The notes under the pieces: generated by a model | What the model was told of the DNA's origin: nothing | The model's input: the letters and a program-made list of their open reading frames with translations, nothing else | Database searches by the model: none | Translations under genes and position numbers: made by a program | Shown: positions 1-6,384 of the stretch, one piece after another | Layout of the letters: each line of letters starts with the position of its first letter | Numbering within the stretch: position 1 is the stretch's first letter | From: Gammaproteobacteria bacterium | GTDB taxonomy: Bacteria; Pseudomonadota; Gammaproteobacteria; JAABTG01 | Assembly (NCBI GenBank): GCA_030066245.1 | Contig: JASJBY010000257.1 | Span: 1 to 7,601 of the forward strand | DNA length: 7,601 bases | Direction of reading: 5' to 3'

Positions 1-77
1 TCGCCCGCCATCAGGTCCGCCGAGACAAACACGAGCAGCAGGACAAGAAAACCCTGTAGCCACATTCCCAAGCGCAT
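1..77 (-). CDS. Partial exported or membrane protein, N-terminus only
   Basis: Only the first 25 codons are inside the window; the gene continues off the left edge. The minus-strand start at 77 reads MRLGMWLQGFLVLLLVFVSA and then DLMAGE: a positive residue, then a long hydrophobic run, as in a signal peptide or an N-terminal membrane anchor. An AGGGAG ribosome binding site (90..85) lies 7 nt before the ATG, which supports this start over the second ATG four codons later. The gene sits 176 nt downstream of the minus-strand operon ending at 254, so it may belong to the same transcript or have its own promoter. The product cannot be named from this much sequence. Confidence 0.6.
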   Translation of the reverse strand, partial: MRLGMWLQGFLVLLLVFVSADLMAG

Positions 78-217
78 CGTCAAGCTCCCTGCCTAGCCCC
101 CCGTTCTCGCTCTGCGCCCAAGCCCGGCCGCATAGTCATTCCCTGTGCGAATCTACGCAACCGGACGCGAGAAATGATGCACCCCGGGAGGCGCCACTGC
201 AAGCTTCCCAGAAATTT

Positions 218-240
218 CCGGCGTGTGCGGGCCGCGCCGG
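218..240 (-). terminator. Weak GC-rich hairpin after the three-gene operon
   Basis: Six-base arms ccggcg (218-223) and cgccgg (235-240) can pair around an 11-nt loop, 13 nt past the stop codon of the last operon gene. On the minus strand the stem is followed by AAATTTC, not a real T-tract, so intrinsic termination is doubtful. It is listed because its position fits the end of the operon. Confidence 0.2.
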
Positions 241-253
241 CGTCCGACCCTGC

Positions 254-550
254 CTACTTCGCGTCGTCATCGAGATGCACTCTCGTTGCCAGTTGAATCT
301 GAGTGGTGGTTTCCTGACTGTCATTACCACCGATCAGAACGGATACGAATCCGTCACGATCCACTGAGACGGACTTGAAGGTCACGCCGATATCCACGAC
401 ACCGGTGTAGCCGAGCGTGCTGCGCATCTCCAGCACATCAGCTATCGCCGTCTCGAACACCTCTCCTATGGTCAGCGCGTCACGGCTGGTCCTGTTGCCA
501 TCTGGCGTAGGTCGCCTCAGTCTACGCCTGCTCCTGGTTGGGGGTGGCAT
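254..550 (-). CDS. Small uncharacterised protein, third gene of operon
   Basis: A 98-aa protein I do not recognise. It starts with a basic, proline- and arginine-rich tail (MPPPTRSRRRLRR) and continues with a short predicted helix (about residues 25-45, LTIGEVFETAIADVLEMR). A beta-rich second half follows (residues 50-95), with the segments VVDIGVTFKSVSVDRDGFVSV and QIQLATRVHL and an acidic end (LDDDAK). There is no signal peptide or membrane segment, so it is probably cytoplasmic. The layout (N-terminal helix, then strands ending in V-x-L-acidic) resembles the preceding gene, suggesting distant paralogues. The start is the second of two nearby ATGs, since a perfect AGGAGG lies 6 nt before it. 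It overlaps the previous gene by 29 nt, implying translational coupling. Confidence 0.6.
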   Translation of the reverse strand: MPPPTRSRRRLRRPTPDGNRTSRDALTIGEVFETAIADVLEMRSTLGYTGVVDIGVTFKSVSVDRDGFVSVLIGGNDSQETTTQIQLATRVHLDDDAK

Positions 551-839
551 CTGCATCCTCCTCTAACCGGACCACACCAATATCCGTGTTGATATGGCCC
601 GATAAACTCAGTGTGATGAGTCCGTCGTTATCGAGTGACACCTTGTCGCCCCTGGTCAGATTACATTTGCAGGAAAGGCTGAACGCCACATCTCCAACGA
701 TCAACGAACGTGCCTGTCCCTCCGGCACTTTTGCAGAAGCCTTGTTGACGCGGCTCAGCGTCTTCTGCAGCGCCAGAAGAAGAGCGTCCAATGTCTCTCC
801 CGGCTGGCGTGGGCCTGATTTGCTCGATGGCTTTGCCAT
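522..839 (-). CDS. Small uncharacterised protein, second gene of operon
   Basis: A 105-aa protein without a named family that I can assign. Residues 15-35 (ETLDALLLALQKTLSRVNKA) form a likely amphipathic helix. Residues 44-94 look like a beta sheet (SLIVGDVAFSLSCKC, KVSLDNDGLITLSLSG, DIGVVRLEED), and the tail is acidic and polar. It has no signal peptide or membrane helix. Its plan matches the 98-aa protein encoded next, so the two may be partners or paralogues. The helix-then-sheet design also recalls the small trypsin-co-occurring (trypco2) type of domain, but this is a resemblance in shape, not a motif match. The start is supported by AAGGA about 8-9 nt upstream and by the 5-nt gap to the stop of the preceding gene. 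Confidence 0.7.
   Translation of the reverse strand: MAKPSSKSGPRQPGETLDALLLALQKTLSRVNKASAKVPEGQARSLIVGDVAFSLSCKCNLTRGDKVSLDNDGLITLSLSGHINTDIGVVRLEEDADATPNQEQA
557..562 (-). promoter_or_regulatory. Ribosome binding site that fixes the third operon gene's start
   Basis: The minus strand reads AGGAGG directly before ATGCAGATG. The first ATG abuts the site and is unusable at that spacing; the second (550) sits 6 nt away, the optimal distance. The site lies inside the end of the preceding gene, as expected for translational coupling. Confidence 0.65.
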
Positions 840-844
840 GTCGC

Positions 845-1351
845 CTATCCTTGCTCGAGCAAGGGCGTCGACGCGGCGCCAAGCTTCTCTATCGCTGTCG
901 ACACATCGTCGCCGCTAGCCAGAGTGACTCCCAGATCCGCGAGGTACTCCGAAAGCGTGACTTGCGTATCGTTCGTCAACGCATACTGTGCCCGTGCCTG
1001 TACGATGCTCTCCGAGGTAGACTCCGCCATGAAGCCGAAGAACCCGGATGCCTGCAGCAAACCGACCCCGAGCCCCAATGACGCACTGGCTTCCTGTCGC
1101 TTGATGGAGGCCACGCGCATGGTCACGCCCACGGATATCTGTGCGCCAAGCTTCCAGACAGGTGCCAACTCCAGATGCTTCGCGATAATCACTTTCTTCT
1201 GCTCTTCCGAGGTCGCGGTATTCACAAGCCGCTGAACATCCTTCAACCAGTTTATCCAGCAGCGTCTTTGCTCTGCCGCGGAGTTCACCACAGCGTCCGT
1301 CGGTGACGTGAGAAGCGTGGTGATGAGCTTCGTAATGTCGCTTGTGGCCAT
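845..1351 (-). CDS. Uncharacterised protein, possibly DUF2589-like, first gene of operon
   Basis: A 168-aa protein, first gene of the minus-strand operon. The frame is open further upstream, but ATG 1351 is preferred because GAGAGG lies 8 nt before it and the upstream extension is low-complexity and arginine-rich. Residues 5-60 look helical (AAEQRRCWINWLKDVQRLV). Residues 61-83 read LELAPVWKLGAQISVGVTMR, followed by alternating strands, a glycine-rich stretch (SLGLGVGLLQASGFFGF, 91-107), then SESIVQARAQYAL and a final helix. The order 'LAP-x(n)-strand ... strand ... S-x-A-x-Y' recalls DUF2589-type proteins of unknown function, sometimes encoded with small partners; I saw no diagnostic motif. 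There is no signal peptide. The two small genes follow immediately and are probably co-expressed partners. Confidence 0.7.
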   Translation of the reverse strand: MATSDITKLITTLLTSPTDAVVNSAAEQRRCWINWLKDVQRLVNTATSEEQKKVIIAKHLELAPVWKLGAQISVGVTMRVASIKRQEASASLGLGVGLLQASGFFGFMAESTSESIVQARAQYALTNDTQVTLSEYLADLGVTLASGDDVSTAIEKLGAASTPLLEQG

Positions 1352-1404
1352 TCCGGTATCCTCTCTGCTTGGTCGAGCGCCCCGCTCCGGGCAACGCAGT
1401 GGAA

Positions 1405-1716
1405 TTAGTTGTAGCAGTCGGCGCTTCGACATCGCCTCATGGTATGTGAAAGCGAGCCGGCTGCGCTCCGTCGGAATCTCCACCGTCCGCCTACGATGCA
1501 GCACGAGTGCAGTGCTATGGGACGGGTCGCGCTGAGAACGGCCCGCGGGGCAAGAGCCGGCCCCGACGGCGACGCAGCACAACGGCGACCCCCGCTTGGC
1601 GGTGACTTATCCAGGTGGGTGGCGAGACGGCCGGAGGGCAGGCCTGAGATTGGCGCGGCCGGTAACCCCAAGCGGAAGCTGACTAGCTCCGGCGAGCGCA
1701 AGTACCACCACTCCAT
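1405..1716 (-). CDS. Doubtful 103-aa ORF behind a good ribosome binding site
   Basis: ATG 1716 is preceded by AGGGAG at 8 nt spacing and lies about 75 nt downstream of the sigma-54-like sequence at 1790-1805. That is the only reason to consider it. The protein (MEWWYLRSPELVSFRLGLPA and on) is rich in arginine, proline and serine, has no signal peptide, no membrane helix and no recognisable family, and its second half looks like out-of-frame translation. It could be a decayed gene whose promoter survives. I think it is more likely not a functional protein. Confidence 0.15.
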   Translation of the reverse strand: MEWWYLRSPELVSFRLGLPAAPISGLPSGRLATHLDKSPPSGGRRCAASPSGPALAPRAVLSATRPIALHSCCIVGGRWRFRRSAAGSLSHTMRRCRSADCYN

Positions 1717-1781
1717 AGCAGCTGCTCCCTTCAAGGCGCCTTCGACTTTACCGAGCGTTGGATTGAAAATCCCTTCAGCGC

Positions 1782-1806
1782 TTTGCACAGGCAATAATTG
1801 TGCAAA
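1782..1806. promoter_or_regulatory. Perfect palindromic operator-like site
   Basis: TTTGCACA (1782-1789) and TGTGCAAA (1799-1806) form perfect 8-bp inverted arms around a 9-nt AT-rich spacer. The arm-to-arm periodicity (about 17 bp between arm starts) is typical of sites bound by dimeric helix-turn-helix regulators. Which gene it controls cannot be read from the sequence; the nearest starts are 1351 (minus) and 2344 (plus). Confidence 0.4.
1790..1805 (-). promoter_or_regulatory. Sigma-54-like -24/-12 sequence
   Basis: Read on the minus strand, the site is TTGCAC-N5-TTGC, one mismatch from the sigma-54 consensus TGGCAC-N5-TTGC. The mismatch removes one G of the normally conserved GG at -24, which is a real weakness. 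It overlaps the palindrome at 1782-1806, so the match may be a by-product of that symmetry. The possible upstream activator site at 1870-1886 lies about 65 nt upstream, a usual distance for sigma-54 enhancer binding. Confidence 0.25.
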
Positions 1807-1869
1807 CGCAATAGGTCTCGACAACTTTCAATAACTTGCCGGAAAAGTCCCTGTCGCCGGAAAGCCGTG

Positions 1870-1886
1870 TGTAAAGAAATCCGACA
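1870..1886 (-). promoter_or_regulatory. Possible PEP-CTERM-type upstream activating element
   Basis: The minus strand reads TGTCGGATTTCTTTACA. From memory, elements of this form (TGTCGGATTT...TTTACA) recur upstream of PEP-CTERM protein genes in exosortase-containing proteobacteria and are linked to a PrsK/PrsR two-component system with sigma-54. The match is visible; the assignment is recollection. Just past it on the minus strand are two related T-rich bits (GGCTTTCCGGC and CTTTTCCGGC), which could be degenerate half-sites. No PEP-CTERM protein is recognisable in the window. Confidence 0.25.
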
Positions 1887-1901
1887 CCGGTTACGCGGTG
1901 T
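1884..1901. repeat. Small perfect hairpin beside the repeat
   Basis: ACACCG (1884-1889) and CGGTGT (1896-1901) pair perfectly around GTTACG. It directly abuts the left repeat copy and overlaps the end of the TGTCGGATTT element. It has no T-tract, so it is not an obvious terminator. Confidence 0.3.
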
Positions 1902-1997
1902 GCATCCGTGATCGGCTAAGCATTCGCGATGGGTGCCGTACCGGCACGAGCCGCCGGGACTCGCCGTGAATACCTCCCTGTAGGCTCGACGGCCGCT
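1902..1997 (-). repeat. Dispersed structured repeat, left copy
   Basis: The reverse complement of 1902-1997 matches 7505-7600 at 92 of 96 positions with no gap. Identity then breaks, but a shared GGCATTGGTG (minus strand of 2024-2033; plus strand of 7442-7451) suggests that the full unit extends to about 2040, with about 27 nt fewer in this copy between the two blocks. The core contains a near-palindrome (GTGCCGTACCGGCAC on the plus strand) able to form a hairpin. No coding potential is apparent. The right copy retains a longer pairing arm that is replaced here. Confidence 0.85.
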
Positions 1998-2343
1998 CAC
2001 ACCGCTAGCCCGGATTGACCGCGCACCAATGCCGGTGGGCGCGGGCCGCGCGTGCATTTGCGGAACCAAGATATGCGGCACCCCGGCTGGCGCAACCGAC
2101 CGAAGCCCCGGCCGGGCTGGTTTCCTGACCGGAAAGCCGTCCCACGGGCATCGTCCCACTGTGTGGTAGGTAATCTTTTCGACTCGTGTTATCGTGTTGG
2201 TCACCATGACAGAATGGGTAACGGCGCCATCCCGTGGGCGACGGGACAACATGGATCCCCATCGCCCTGAAATTGGGCGGCCAAACCGTCATCCCATGGC
2301 GAGTTGACGCCACACACTCGGCTCCGAATTGCAAGGCGTTCAC

Positions 2344-2625
2344 ATGCACCAAGTCTCTTCTACCATCATTGCCCTGCTTCTCTGCGTGGGAGCCCAGGCC
2401 ATTGAACCCTACTGGGAACTCCAGCCGGGGGTCACCATCGCTGATTTATGGGGTCCCGACACTGAGCTATTGGAGAGTGCGGGTTTCTCTTGGGCACACG
2501 ACGGACGGGCCGTGCTTCTCTATCTGAAAGTGGGCGAAGACCTCTGGAGGTGCCCCGACTACGCCAACCGGGATACGCAACAGAGCCCGAACGTCTGCTC
2601 ACGCTTACGTGTGACGGGAAACTAG
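2344..2625 (+). CDS. Small Sec-secreted protein of unknown function
   Basis: A 93-aa protein with a clear signal peptide: MHQVSSTIIALLLCVGAQA, with predicted cleavage after Ala19 (AQA, then IEPYW). The mature part is about 74 residues, acidic and aromatic in its first half (WELQPGVTIADLW, ELLESAGFSWAHDG). It has two cysteines (Cys70 in WRCPDY, Cys85 in NVCSR) that could form one disulfide, which fits a periplasmic or extracellular location. I do not recognise the family. ATG 2344 is preferred over an in-frame TTG five codons earlier because it gives a proper signal peptide and has AAGG 8 nt upstream. The gene stands alone on the plus strand, 287 nt before the lipoprotein gene, so it may be its own transcript. 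Confidence 0.65.
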   Translation: MHQVSSTIIALLLCVGAQAIEPYWELQPGVTIADLWGPDTELLESAGFSWAHDGRAVLLYLKVGEDLWRCPDYANRDTQQSPNVCSRLRVTGN

Positions 2626-2912
2626 CTCAAGGCAACAGACTGCGAAAGCTTTAGCCGGCTCAGCAACAGCAGTCGCTGACACGACGTCGGAGGCACTCGG
2701 CTTCTTTTGCGGACATTCAGCATTCCTTGCGCTGCTGAGCATCCACGTTCCCGCACCTTGGCTCTGGTCGAACCTACCTGTCGCGTGATTCGGAACCCAT
2801 CAGATGCCGCCCTTTTCAACAAAGCACCCGCCCCTGCGCCTGCTCACATCTCGGAACTGCAAGTGCAGGGAATGACCGGGCATTTCATCAATCAAATCCG
2901 GGAACCGGACTA

Positions 2913-3266
2913 GTGTGGCGGGCTGCGGTTAATCTTTTGATCGGCCTTTGGCTGGTGGCGGGCTGTTCACCCCAGCCAGCAGAAGTGAGAAAAGACCTGG
3001 ACACGCAGGCGCATGCGTTGATCGCCCGGACCTCTGAAGAGCTCCTCCGCGCAAAGGGGCCGCCTGACTCGATAGAGAGATTGTGCAATGGCGACAGTGT
3101 CTGGCTCTACAAGGACCGGAAGTACGACAGTGAAAGGGAGATCTACATCGCCATCGGACTGGTGGTGTATGACTCCGCGTCCGCTCCCGCCGACCACGTT
3201 GGAACCACCCGCTTCCTGGTGGGCGCGGACGGAAGAATTAAGTCTTATAGAACATCAGTCGATTGA
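2913..3266 (+). CDS. Small outer-membrane lipoprotein, SmpA/OmlA-like segment
   Basis: A 117-aa lipoprotein. The N-terminus MWRAAVNLLIGLWLVAGC ends in a good lipobox (LVAG then Cys18); Ser at +2 predicts outer-membrane sorting. The mature part has a helix with TSEELLRAKGPPDSIERL (40-57) and then VWLYKD (63-68), the 'helix, G-P-P-D, W-x-Y' pattern found in SmpA/OmlA (BamE-like) domains and in many small lipoproteins of that fold. The tail contains strand-forming segments (REIYIAIGLVVYD, TTRFLVGADGRIKSY), the last resembling a typical 'F-x-x-x-G-x-I' BamE-fold end. It is therefore likely a BamE-fold accessory lipoprotein; it is not BamE itself as far as I can tell. The start is GTG at 2913, chosen because it gives the lipoprotein signal; the ribosome binding site is weak. 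It is convergent with the phospholipase D gene. Confidence 0.75.
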   Translation: MWRAAVNLLIGLWLVAGCSPQPAEVRKDLDTQAHALIARTSEELLRAKGPPDSIERLCNGDSVWLYKDRKYDSEREIYIAIGLVVYDSASAPADHVGTTRFLVGADGRIKSYRTSVD

Positions 3267-3402
3267 CCGCGTAACAGCACCGGAGCGCCGGAGGGACGCA
3301 GTTGGGGCAAGGTGTCTGTCATGGTTGCAGCCACCTACGTCGCTTCCCACGTCGGCTACCCGTGTATGTTTCGAAAAGTCAAAGGTCGCCGCCGAAGCGC
3401 GC

Positions 3403-4944
3403 TCAGATTTGGTTCTCCACCGGAAGCGGCGTGTAGAGGAAATCCTTGAAGCGTTGCCAGAAACTGTAGGCCGGTTGGGAATACGTGACCCGGTCACTCG
3501 ATTCCCAGCGTAGACGCCCTTCCTCGTCGAGAGTCACGCGCCAAGAGTTCTCTGGTTGAAGGTCGCGCTCAACTCCGGCCAGCACAGTTTCCGTGACCAC
3601 CGGGTCGTTTATCAGCAAACCGCACTCGCTATTGAGCAGTATGGACCTCGGGCCCACGTTCAACGACCCAATGTAGATCTTCCGCCGATCGAAGACGATG
3701 ACTTTCCTGTGGAGCGTCATGCGCTTCGCGGTAACAGGAGCTGTCTCAGACTCCGTCCGGTCCTTTGGCTCAGCCCGATACTCGTGCAGTTCCACACCAG
3801 CCTCGATCAGCCGGCGCCGGAACTTCTTGTAGCCCGTATTGGCAATGGTAACGTTGTTCGACGCCAGGGAGTTGGTCAGCACAACCACGCGCACGCCTCG
3901 TTCCTTCAGCTCCTGGAACAACTCCAAGACTCCCAGCGCAGGGACGAAGTAGGGCGAGACAATGATCAGCTCCTGCTGGGTCTCGTCGGCGACCGCGCCA
4001 ATTTCTTCGGCGATCTGTACGGGTGGGAAATCGTCGTCATAGACGGCCCGAGCGTCCGCGGGCATGAGCTCTGCCCTCAGCGCGCGCAGCTCGGCACTCC
4101 AGTCCCGCACGTCAGGTGGGAACCTGTCCGTAACCTCAACAATCTCCTGAGCATCCTCTTCGACGTCGTCTCGGAGCTCCCACTTGTCCTCCAGCTCCGG
4201 CGTCCGCTTCAGCCACACTTCCGGTGAGAAAGCATACTGACTGTTCCAGTAGATATCGAAGCTATCAGACATATCGGAGACAATCGGTCCCACCGCGACC
4301 ACGTCGATATCGCGGTTGTTTCGTTTCCGGTTTAGGCCGAAGTACTCGTTGCCGATGTTGCGCCCTCCCGTCAGCCCAATGATATTGTCGGCCAGGAACA
4401 TCTTGTTGTGCATACGATTATTTAACCGCTGCAAATGGAAAGCCACGTTCATGTAGCGCAGCGCCTTGGATTTGCCGCGCACGTTCAAGGGGTTGAAGAT
4501 GCGAATCTCGATATTGGGGTGCAGATTCAGCGCAGCGATCGGCCAATCAGCGTCCTCGATCTCCATATCGTCGACAAGCAGTCGGATCCGAACGCCCCGG
4601 TCCGCCGCAAGCAACAGGCGATGCAACAACAGGTTGCCCGATTCGTCGTCGTTCCACAGGTAGTACTGACCATCGATGCTGACCTGGGCCATGTCCGTCA
4701 CAGCAAGCCGCAGGTCCAGCGCCGTATCGGCCCTGTCTACCGGCAGGAAGAAAGACTTCGTTGGATCGGCATCGGCCGGCACTACCAGCTCGGCAAGTCG
4801 GGTATCGGAGCGCGCCGGAAGAGCATAACCGGGTGGAGGAGAATAGTCAGCCGGAATTGTGGTGCACGCCCCTAGCAGCACGAGCATGCAGGTGAGCACC
4901 ACCGTCTGCAGGAAGAATCGAGACTGCCTGCTGTCGAGCATCAT
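3403..4944 (-). CDS. Phospholipase D family lipoprotein, cardiolipin synthase C-like
   Basis: A 513-aa enzyme with two HKD motifs: H179-N-K181-x4-D186, followed by GGRNIGNEYF, and H412-R-K414-x4-D419, followed by GSLNVGPRS and LNSECG. Two such half-sites make one phospholipase D active site, with the histidines acting through a phosphoenzyme intermediate. The N-terminus is a lipoprotein signal (hydrophobic 11-26, LLGA then Cys27, Thr at +2). The lipoprotein anchor, the length (ClsC of E. coli is about 470 aa) and the C-terminal FWQRFKDFLYTPLPVENQI all fit the ClsC/YmdC group, which makes cardiolipin from phosphatidylglycerol and phosphatidylethanolamine. Other phosphatidyl transfer or hydrolysis remains possible. 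A TAG two codons upstream limits the start to ATG 4944 or 4941; no strong ribosome binding site is present. No YmdB-type partner lies nearby. Confidence 0.9.
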   Translation of the reverse strand: MMLDSRQSRFFLQTVVLTCMLVLLGACTTIPADYSPPPGYALPARSDTRLAELVVPADADPTKSFFLPVDRADTALDLRLAVTDMAQVSIDGQYYLWNDDESGNLLLHRLLLAADRGVRIRLLVDDMEIEDADWPIAALNLHPNIEIRIFNPLNVRGKSKALRYMNVAFHLQRLNNRMHNKMFLADNIIGLTGGRNIGNEYFGLNRKRNNRDIDVVAVGPIVSDMSDSFDIYWNSQYAFSPEVWLKRTPELEDKWELRDDVEEDAQEIVEVTDRFPPDVRDWSAELRALRAELMPADARAVYDDDFPPVQIAEEIGAVADETQQELIIVSPYFVPALGVLELFQELKERGVRVVVLTNSLASNNVTIANTGYKKFRRRLIEAGVELHEYRAEPKDRTESETAPVTAKRMTLHRKVIVFDRRKIYIGSLNVGPRSILLNSECGLLINDPVVTETVLAGVERDLQPENSWRVTLDEEGRLRWESSDRVTYSQPAYSFWQRFKDFLYTPLPVENQI

Positions 4945-5490
4945 CTTCTACGTGTGCGCCCTGGGTGTGGTCGAGGCTCAACGGCCCCTGGAGAGCCGGA
5001 GCCAAATTGGCAAATGGCCGAGGACATCGGGTGAGCACACCCGCCCGCGGCGCTCCAACGACGCCGACATGAGGAAAGGCAGTCACTCACCCGCGGTCGG
5101 ATAGAGGTTGCCTTGAAGCTGGCCTCTGGTCAAGGGAGGGGTTTGCGCGCGATGCGACGAGATAACAGGAACCGCTGGGGCCGACCGAAAACTTTTTCCC
5201 AAGACGTTCGCCGAGGCGGCGCGACCACCGGTGCTCCCTTGGCTTTGGAGAAAAAACGCGAAAGTGAGGAAGGGAACAATACCGCCGAAAGTCACCGGCC
5301 CCGCCAGGTTATCCATATGCTCCCAGGCTGACGACCCTGGATTGGCTCTCTGGTGCTCGGCGCTTCGTTCATGTCGTCGGCGAACTGAGAAGACCGAGAA
5401 CCCATGCCACAAATGGCCCGCGCCGCCAGCGTCTTACTCATCGCGACGCCTTATTCCTCCGATTGAGATCGCGATTCCAGGCGGTGCCTG
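4945..5490. other. Gene-poor interval between two minus-strand genes
   Basis: About 550 nt between the phospholipase D start and the stop of the two-helix membrane protein. The only candidate gene is the weak minus-strand ORF at 5083-5316. The promoter of the phospholipase D gene should be in the part nearest 4945, but I could not identify -35/-10 hexamers with any certainty. Confidence 0.4.
5083..5316 (-). CDS. Candidate small single-helix membrane protein
   Basis: A 77-aa reading frame starting MDNLAGPVTFGGIVPFLTFA, with one hydrophobic helix (about residues 6-23) followed by a polar tail rich in Ser, Ala, Arg and Pro that has no recognisable motif. GGGAG precedes the ATG but only 3 nt away, tighter than usual. 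The frame continues upstream of this ATG, so the start is uncertain. The hydrophobic segment is the only feature favouring a real gene; the tail looks like unconstrained sequence, so this may be a decayed gene front. The start context is nearly identical to one at 6536-6550. Confidence 0.25.
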   Translation of the reverse strand: MDNLAGPVTFGGIVPFLTFAFFLQSQGSTGGRAASANVLGKSFRSAPAVPVISSHRAQTPPLTRGQLQGNLYPTAGE

Positions 5491-5832
5491 CTATGAATTG
5501 TCCGGCTCGTCTGCAGGGGCAGGTTTCGTGATCCGAACCGTCAACGGGTTCTTGATGTTGAAGTGTGAGCCGTTCATTTCCACAGCCCGCATCTTCATGG
5601 CCGCAAACATCTCCTTTCGTATCCCCCGGGTTTCGACAAACCGCCAAGCAATCAGGGCGATAAGCAACCAGAAGATTCCGGTCGTCAGCGGGCTTCTGGT
5701 GTACGCTTCGTCGCCGACCAGGGAGGGAAGCCACATGGCAGCCAGGAGCAGAAGAACAATGTATATCCACCAGGGCTTGTAACGGATGACCACGTGGGTA
5801 TCCGTTTCTTGCCGCTCGAAGAATAAGCTCAT
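5491..5832 (-). CDS. Small two-helix inner-membrane protein
   Basis: A 113-aa protein I cannot assign to a family. After a short polar N-terminus (MSLFFERQETDTHVVIRYKP) come two membrane helices, about residues 21-39 (WWIYIVLLLLAAMWLPSLV) and 50-67 (TTGIFWLLIALIAWRFV), joined by a short acidic loop. A C-terminal soluble part of about 45 residues follows (RGIRKEMFAAMKMRAVEMNG, then beta-like FNIKNPLTVRITKP). Two helices followed by a short strand-rich domain is a layout seen in small PH-like membrane proteins, but this tail is too short to claim that. ATG 5832 is preferred over the longer frame because AGGTGA lies about 5 nt upstream. It is probably monocistronic. Confidence 0.7.
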   Translation of the reverse strand: MSLFFERQETDTHVVIRYKPWWIYIVLLLLAAMWLPSLVGDEAYTRSPLTTGIFWLLIALIAWRFVETRGIRKEMFAAMKMRAVEMNGSHFNIKNPLTVRITKPAPADEPDNS

Positions 5833-6384
5833 GGTCTCACCTGCTAGGCTCCAGGAGGAGAACAATGAAACCGACGCCGGGCATAGCGTCCCGCCATGGC
5901 GCTGGTCACGCGCTTCGGAATCTTGGGTTCTTAGCCCTATTCTAGACGCGCGGGAACAACCAAACTGCTCTTCGAAGTATTCGCCTTTCTCCTCCCGGAA
6001 TTATGGTCTCTGTCAGTATAGTGCGAGGAATCTCCCAATCTGCGGGGCCGCGGTCGAGAGAACGTCGCGTGACTCCTTGCTCTGTAGAAATCGGACGTTT
6101 CCTCTCATTTTGAGGCCAGCGTCTCTGGCGTCCACGCAACGCGCCCTAAACGCGCAATCCGCGAATCCGCTCCCTCTTCCCTTTCCGTCAGATGGAAGCT
6201 GTTACCAGACAGACCATAGGGCAAGCCGGCGATCTTCTTCAGCATTCGCCACAGGTCAAGAACTGAGCGCCGTGTATTCTTGCTTGCCCGCTGGCACGCC
6301 TCGTGCAGCTTCCATACACCTGGACAGCAGGTTTCGACGGCCACGAGAACGTGGCCAGATTGAGCACTTGCGCGCTTCTCCCAT

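Larger units (their letters stand above)
1352..2343. other. Long gene-poor interval with regulatory-looking sites and a repeat
   Basis: No open frame here looks like a conserved protein on either strand: the candidates are arginine- and proline-rich and overlap one another. What can be seen is a palindrome (1782-1806), a TGTAAAG...CCGACA element (1870-1886), a hairpin (1884-1901), a structured repeat (1902-1997, extending to about 2040) and a small hairpin, TCCCGT/ACGGGA (2230-2246). The interval separates divergently oriented genes (start 1351 minus, start 2344 plus), so promoters for both must lie here. Confidence 0.6.

Noticed and set aside
1439..1834. 131-aa plus-strand open frame
   Set aside because: Arginine- and proline-rich with no motif, and antisense to an equally weak frame; it spans the palindrome at 1782-1806.
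1731..2252. 173-aa minus-strand open frame
   Set aside because: It reads straight through the non-coding repeat and palindromic sites; the translation has no protein-like features.
2707..2913. 68-aa frame whose stop (TAG) overlaps the lipoprotein's GTG start as TAGTG
   Set aside because: The overlap looks like translational coupling, but the frame has a TTG start, no ribosome binding site and no protein-like features, so the overlap is probably chance.
3556..4227. 223-aa plus-strand frame
   Set aside because: It is antisense to the confidently assigned phospholipase D gene and shows no independent features.
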